Both the position numbers and the translations under genes were made by a program. DNA of 64,000 nt from Tenodera sinensis (lineage: Eukaryota > Arthropoda > Insecta > Mantodea > Mantidae): NCBI GenBank assembly GCA_030765045.1, contig CM060961.1, forward strand, positions 35,008,805-35,072,804. Reading direction: 5' to 3'. Of this stretch, positions 60,561 through 64,000 are shown in pieces (position 1 is the first letter of the stretch; every line of letters begins with the position of its first letter). The notes beneath the pieces are model-generated. The model worked only from the letters and a program-made list of their open reading frames with translations, had not been told where the DNA came from and made no database searches.

Positions 60561-60787
60561 CCAGACAACTCCGCTGCACGGCGCTTTTCAAAATCTGCCT
60601 CTATTCATGTTATAGCGGACTTTACTATTTTATGCTAAAAGCGGCAATGTGCAGTATACCGCACGTCATGTGACACACTGGACATACATAATAGTGTGGG
60701 ATTAAGGATTATGGTGGCCGGGAAATTTAAAGGTGGCTGCGAGGACGAGGTGGTTAACCCAACGCCCAATGAGAGGGTTGACACGCC

Positions 60788-62071
60788 TTGCGGTGTTGTA
60801 TAGTTACATACGCTGTGAAATCACTCTTAGCTTGTGATATAAATAGCACTTTAAAATCCCCAGCTCATGTAGCGTACAGACTGACAAACATAACCACACA
60901 GAAAAAGCTCATACCATCGACACAAGCTGGCTATAGAAGCGACATTACTATACAGGACCAACTTGTACGTGTACTTTCGAAGTTACAAGACTCATATAAT
61001 AGAGGATTCGTCACAGTAGCGACATTCCTCGAAGTACAATCCGCTTTTGATAAATGTTGGACAAACGGACTACTTTACAAACTTACGGACTTCAAAATTC
61101 CACCACGGATTGTACGTTGGATAGCCAGCTTCTTAACAGACAGGACAGGATAAATACGGATCAACCAACAACTTTGTAATACCGTACACATGAACGCAGG
61201 AACACCACAAGGGAGTGCTATCTCGGGCCTCCTGTACATATTATACACAGCTGACACACCACAACCCATACTCAAGAACATACACCTAGCCCAATATGCA
61301 GATGACACTGCATATTGGAGCACACACGCCACACTACTAGGAGCCAGAGGCAGACTAGGAAAGCAGTTAAACACATTTCTACAATGGACACGAAAATGGA
61401 GAATTACCATAAACATACAAAAAACACAAGCCATTGTAATTAGAAAAACAAGAAAACACACATACAGAACAGCCACACTTACTTTCAACAAACAAACAAT
61501 TCCATGTAAAAAAACAGTAAAATACTTGGGGGTACACATACACAATAAACTCAGAATAAAACCACACTATACACAACTACTCAATAAAGCACGTCCCATA
61601 CACTCAACACTAAACTTTCTGGCCAGACTCAACAAAAGAGGACTCACACCACAAATATTACACAAACTCTACATCACACTAGTCAGACCACAACTCACAT
61701 ACGCAGCTGTAGCCACAATGCCCCTAATCACAACAACTATGATGAACAAAATAAAAGCATACGAAAGGAAATGCCTACGGACTGCTCATAAACTTTCTCC
61801 ATCATTTAAATCCAACACCGTACATCAATACACAAACACACCACCCATAGACACACACATAGCAAAACAATTCATAAAATACATACACAACGCACACACA
61901 AGAAGCTACAGAAGAACACTCATAAACACTGCACAAAAGATGAAGACCATACAAGAAACAGCAACAGACAAAAACCCTCCCCTTATTACACTCATACATG
62001 TTTACGATAAATATCAAGAACAAGAAGAACAGAAATTACGAGACCATCTACAACACTTTCAAAACATTTAG
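60788..62071 (+). pseudogene. Jockey-like reverse transcriptase ORF2 with one in-frame stop
   Basis: One continuous frame is interrupted by a single TAA at 61151-61153. The first part has KKLIPSTQAGYRSDITIQDQ, then ATFLEVQSAFDKCWTNGLLY (where the first catalytic aspartate of the usual LDVxxAFD motif reads E at its first acidic position). The second part has MNAGTPQGSAISGLLYILYT, the catalytic AQYADDTAYW box (YADD at 61295-61306), CKKTVKYLGVHIHNK, and a C-terminal segment to 62068. The protein would reverse-transcribe and integrate LINE RNA. No endonuclease or RNase H part is present. The stop and the acidic-site change make activity unlikely. Confidence 0.9.
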
Positions 62072-62461
62072 ACACACAATAAAAACAAACACACACTAAA
62101 AACCCTTAACATACAAAAACACACTACACATATAAAAAATAACAATGAGCCAAGCAGCAACATTAAAATAAAATAAAAACAAGCAAAAAACCTAGGATCT
62201 TCTTTAGGCAGAAGCACATAAACGGAGCCATGGATGTGGAACACGGAAACCGACACAGACACACAAAATACACAAATCACAACACACTACACTACACAAC
62301 GTCAACAAAAACACAATCAACACAAATACGCACCAAAGCCGAGGGAAATCCCAACCCGAAAAAGAAACAAATACCACACTAGGCTGAAGAGGGATTTCCC
62401 TAAACAGCCCGGGCATGTTGTAAACATGCCCAAATAAACATTTTTCATTCATTCATTCATT
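60800..62461 (+). mobile_element. Jockey-clade LINE, 5'-truncated 3' portion with hairpin and ATTC tail
   Basis: The insertion comprises most of an RT domain, the C-terminal region, a short A/C-rich 3' untranslated region and a structured end. The 3' end has a 9-base-pair hairpin (GGGCATGTT at 62411-62419 and AACATGCCC at 62423-62431), AATAAA at 62433-62438 and a (ATTC)n tail at 62446-62461. The plus strand is markedly rich in A and C and poor in G, unlike nearby DNA. The 5' boundary is approximate because ORF similarity fades near 60800. Confidence 0.85.
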
Positions 62462-62662
62462 CCAGCTCATGACAATATAAACCAAAGGGTAACTTATATG
62501 TAGGGCTCCGATGTTTATATGTCATAATTTTTGTGGTTTTTCCCCATGGAAAATATAACCAAAGCAGAATTCTATCAATGGTGATTAAAATTATGCAATT
62601 CTCATGGGTCGTATAAACTCATATTTTGACTTTTTTAATGGTTTATTGTAACCTTTTTCTGA
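62462..62662. other. unassigned sequence
   Basis: Short AT-rich stretch with no feature. Confidence 0.4.
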
Positions 62663-63262
62663 TTTTTACTTTCTTTACAACGTATAATAAAATGCAGGCA
62701 CTGTTGTATGCTATGCAAACATTTGATGTCGAGATTTCACCGGAAATATGTTTGACGCCCCCTGAATCCAAAAAAAGCATTTTTAGAAAATGTGTGTGTG
62801 TGTCTGTCAATCAGTCTGTGGACAGCATGACCCAAAAACGAAAAGTCGCTAAAAACTTGGTACTTAAGTTTAATGTCTTTCAGGGATGCGTTACGAAGAT
62901 TTTGAAGAAAATTGCTTCACACTAATCTACCCTTTTCATGGGAAATTTTTCGGTTAAAAGGCCATATGTTTAAGAGATTTTTATGAAAAATGAAATGTTT
63001 ATCTTGAATTTTCTGGCTATAACCCTTGTAGTCGTATTTACTCTGGATGACTTTTGCACAACTGGTAAACCGTTAGAGATAGACCAAATCTTGCTGTAGC
63101 AAAAATGTAGATCTTGCTAAAACACACATTTAAAGTCGAAATAAATTTCTTTGTGGAGTGAACCATTTCGAATATATGGCTCGCTATTGGTATGCGTTTT
63201 GGAGAACTTATACTTTTGTCAAATGTGACGTCGTTATTTATTTTTATATGTTAATTGTGCCA
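62663..63262 (-). mobile_element. family A repeat, inverted, 5'-truncated
   Basis: The 3' end is damaged (TTTTTACTTTCTTTACAACG), but GATGTCGAGATTTCACCGGA and the later blocks are in order up to GTTATTTATTTTTATATGTT and AATTGTGCC. The frame MKNEMFILNFLAI with LDDFCTTGKPLEIDQ matches the recurring peptide of other copies. Confidence 0.88.
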
Positions 63263-64000
63263 TATTTTTGCCATATTTTTATACTTCTATTCCAGTTTTA
63301 CACAAGTGCTTACAGTCGTCCCAAAGACCAATTTTTCACGTTTTCTAATTCTTCTCTGTAGTATTTCTTAAAATTATCTTTCTTAGAAGTGTTAATTTTC
63401 CGCGAATTTGGAGGGTAAGCTGTATTGCATAGCAAGAGACAGGACAGGATGGACAGTTTAGTATGGCTGTTGTCAGGTTTTCTGCCAATGTCAATTGCTT
63501 CTATAATTAGAATTTTCATAAATGTAGTTGTTCATTTTTGAAATCTATAAAATATATGTAATTTGCTGTTGTAATTTTTCTTTCTGATCATCTCCAAAAT
63601 GTGAAATTTATTTCATTCTGTGCAGAAGTAAGAGTTAGCTCTGTTTTAGCAATGAAATAAATTAAAGAGATAATAAAATTAATATTATTTAAGTATTTAG
63701 AAGACTTCGGTCATGTTTATCGTCATATTTTCTAATTTTTGTCGCTCATAAGTACTTGATTTTTAGGTCATAGACATCCGAGCCGTACTTATGTGGAATC
63801 AAAAACGTGTTAAGACTATCTAGGTGAGGTGCCGATTTTGACCTTCCTCGATCAACAGCACTTCAACTCCTGCTCATTACACTTCCCCTTGGCATGAATA
63901 CCAGAGAGGGAAGATACTCACAGAGTGTTGTAATGTGCTAAATGGAGGCAGACTATGATTCCAGGAAGCCACACTGAAGCACTGAAAAATATGCTTTAAA
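63263..64000. other. unassigned AT-rich sequence
   Basis: No gene or recognised repeat up to the window edge. Confidence 0.4.

Overview
This is AT-rich nuclear DNA of an animal, almost certainly an insect with a large, repeat-laden genome. The evidence is two spliced exons of a vasopressin/oxytocin-type (inotocin) receptor, a nuclear copy of insect-type mitochondrial ATP6, Jockey-like LINEs, mariner- and hAT-type DNA transposons and several tRNA-derived SINE families. A polyneopteran (cockroach, termite, cricket or stick-insect grade) would fit, but that is inference. There is no bacterial gene organisation and no CRISPR array.

The only host gene I can support lies on the minus strand at 25846-26519. 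Two internal exons (26425-26519 and 25846-26108) are separated by a 316-base GT-AG intron and encode the second extracellular loop through the start of the third extracellular loop of a class A GPCR. The rest of the gene (N-terminus, TM1-4, TM7, tail) was not found here, so much or all of the remaining window may be its introns and flank.

The rest is a repeat landscape. The dominant component, called family A here, is an AT-rich element of about 0.75-1.05 kb present in about 27 full, truncated, nested or miniature pieces in both orientations. Its ends share a 12-base inverted motif, and the motif-bearing end closes with a small hairpin. Short reading frames recur in several copies. I cannot match it to a named family; it is the best candidate for an undescribed system. 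Two copies end next to another repeat (family C).

By region: 1-13 kb holds SINEs, family A copies, an 88-base-arm foldback and a hAT remnant with a TTF-type zinc finger. 13-23 kb holds a LINE remnant, a foldback retroposon with a 12-base target duplication, long AAT/ATT arrays and a probable 2.9 kb non-autonomous hAT. 23-33 kb holds the receptor exons, family A copies and a SINE nested in one of them with a perfect 11-base duplication. 33-45 kb holds a decayed DDE transposase, LINE remnants, a graded compound microsatellite and a decayed Jockey-like LINE. 45-56 kb holds a polypyrimidine tract, the ATP6 NUMT, palindromic family A copies and a LINE RNase H tail. 56-64 kb holds a full SINE with a 13-base duplication, a near-perfect 82-base-arm palindrome, a possible solo LTR with a TATA box, and a 3' LINE portion broken by a single in-frame stop.

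The elements do not form a pathway. They are independent or parasitic: LINEs probably supply the retrotransposition machinery for SINEs, and the hAT and mariner pieces are dead or non-autonomous.
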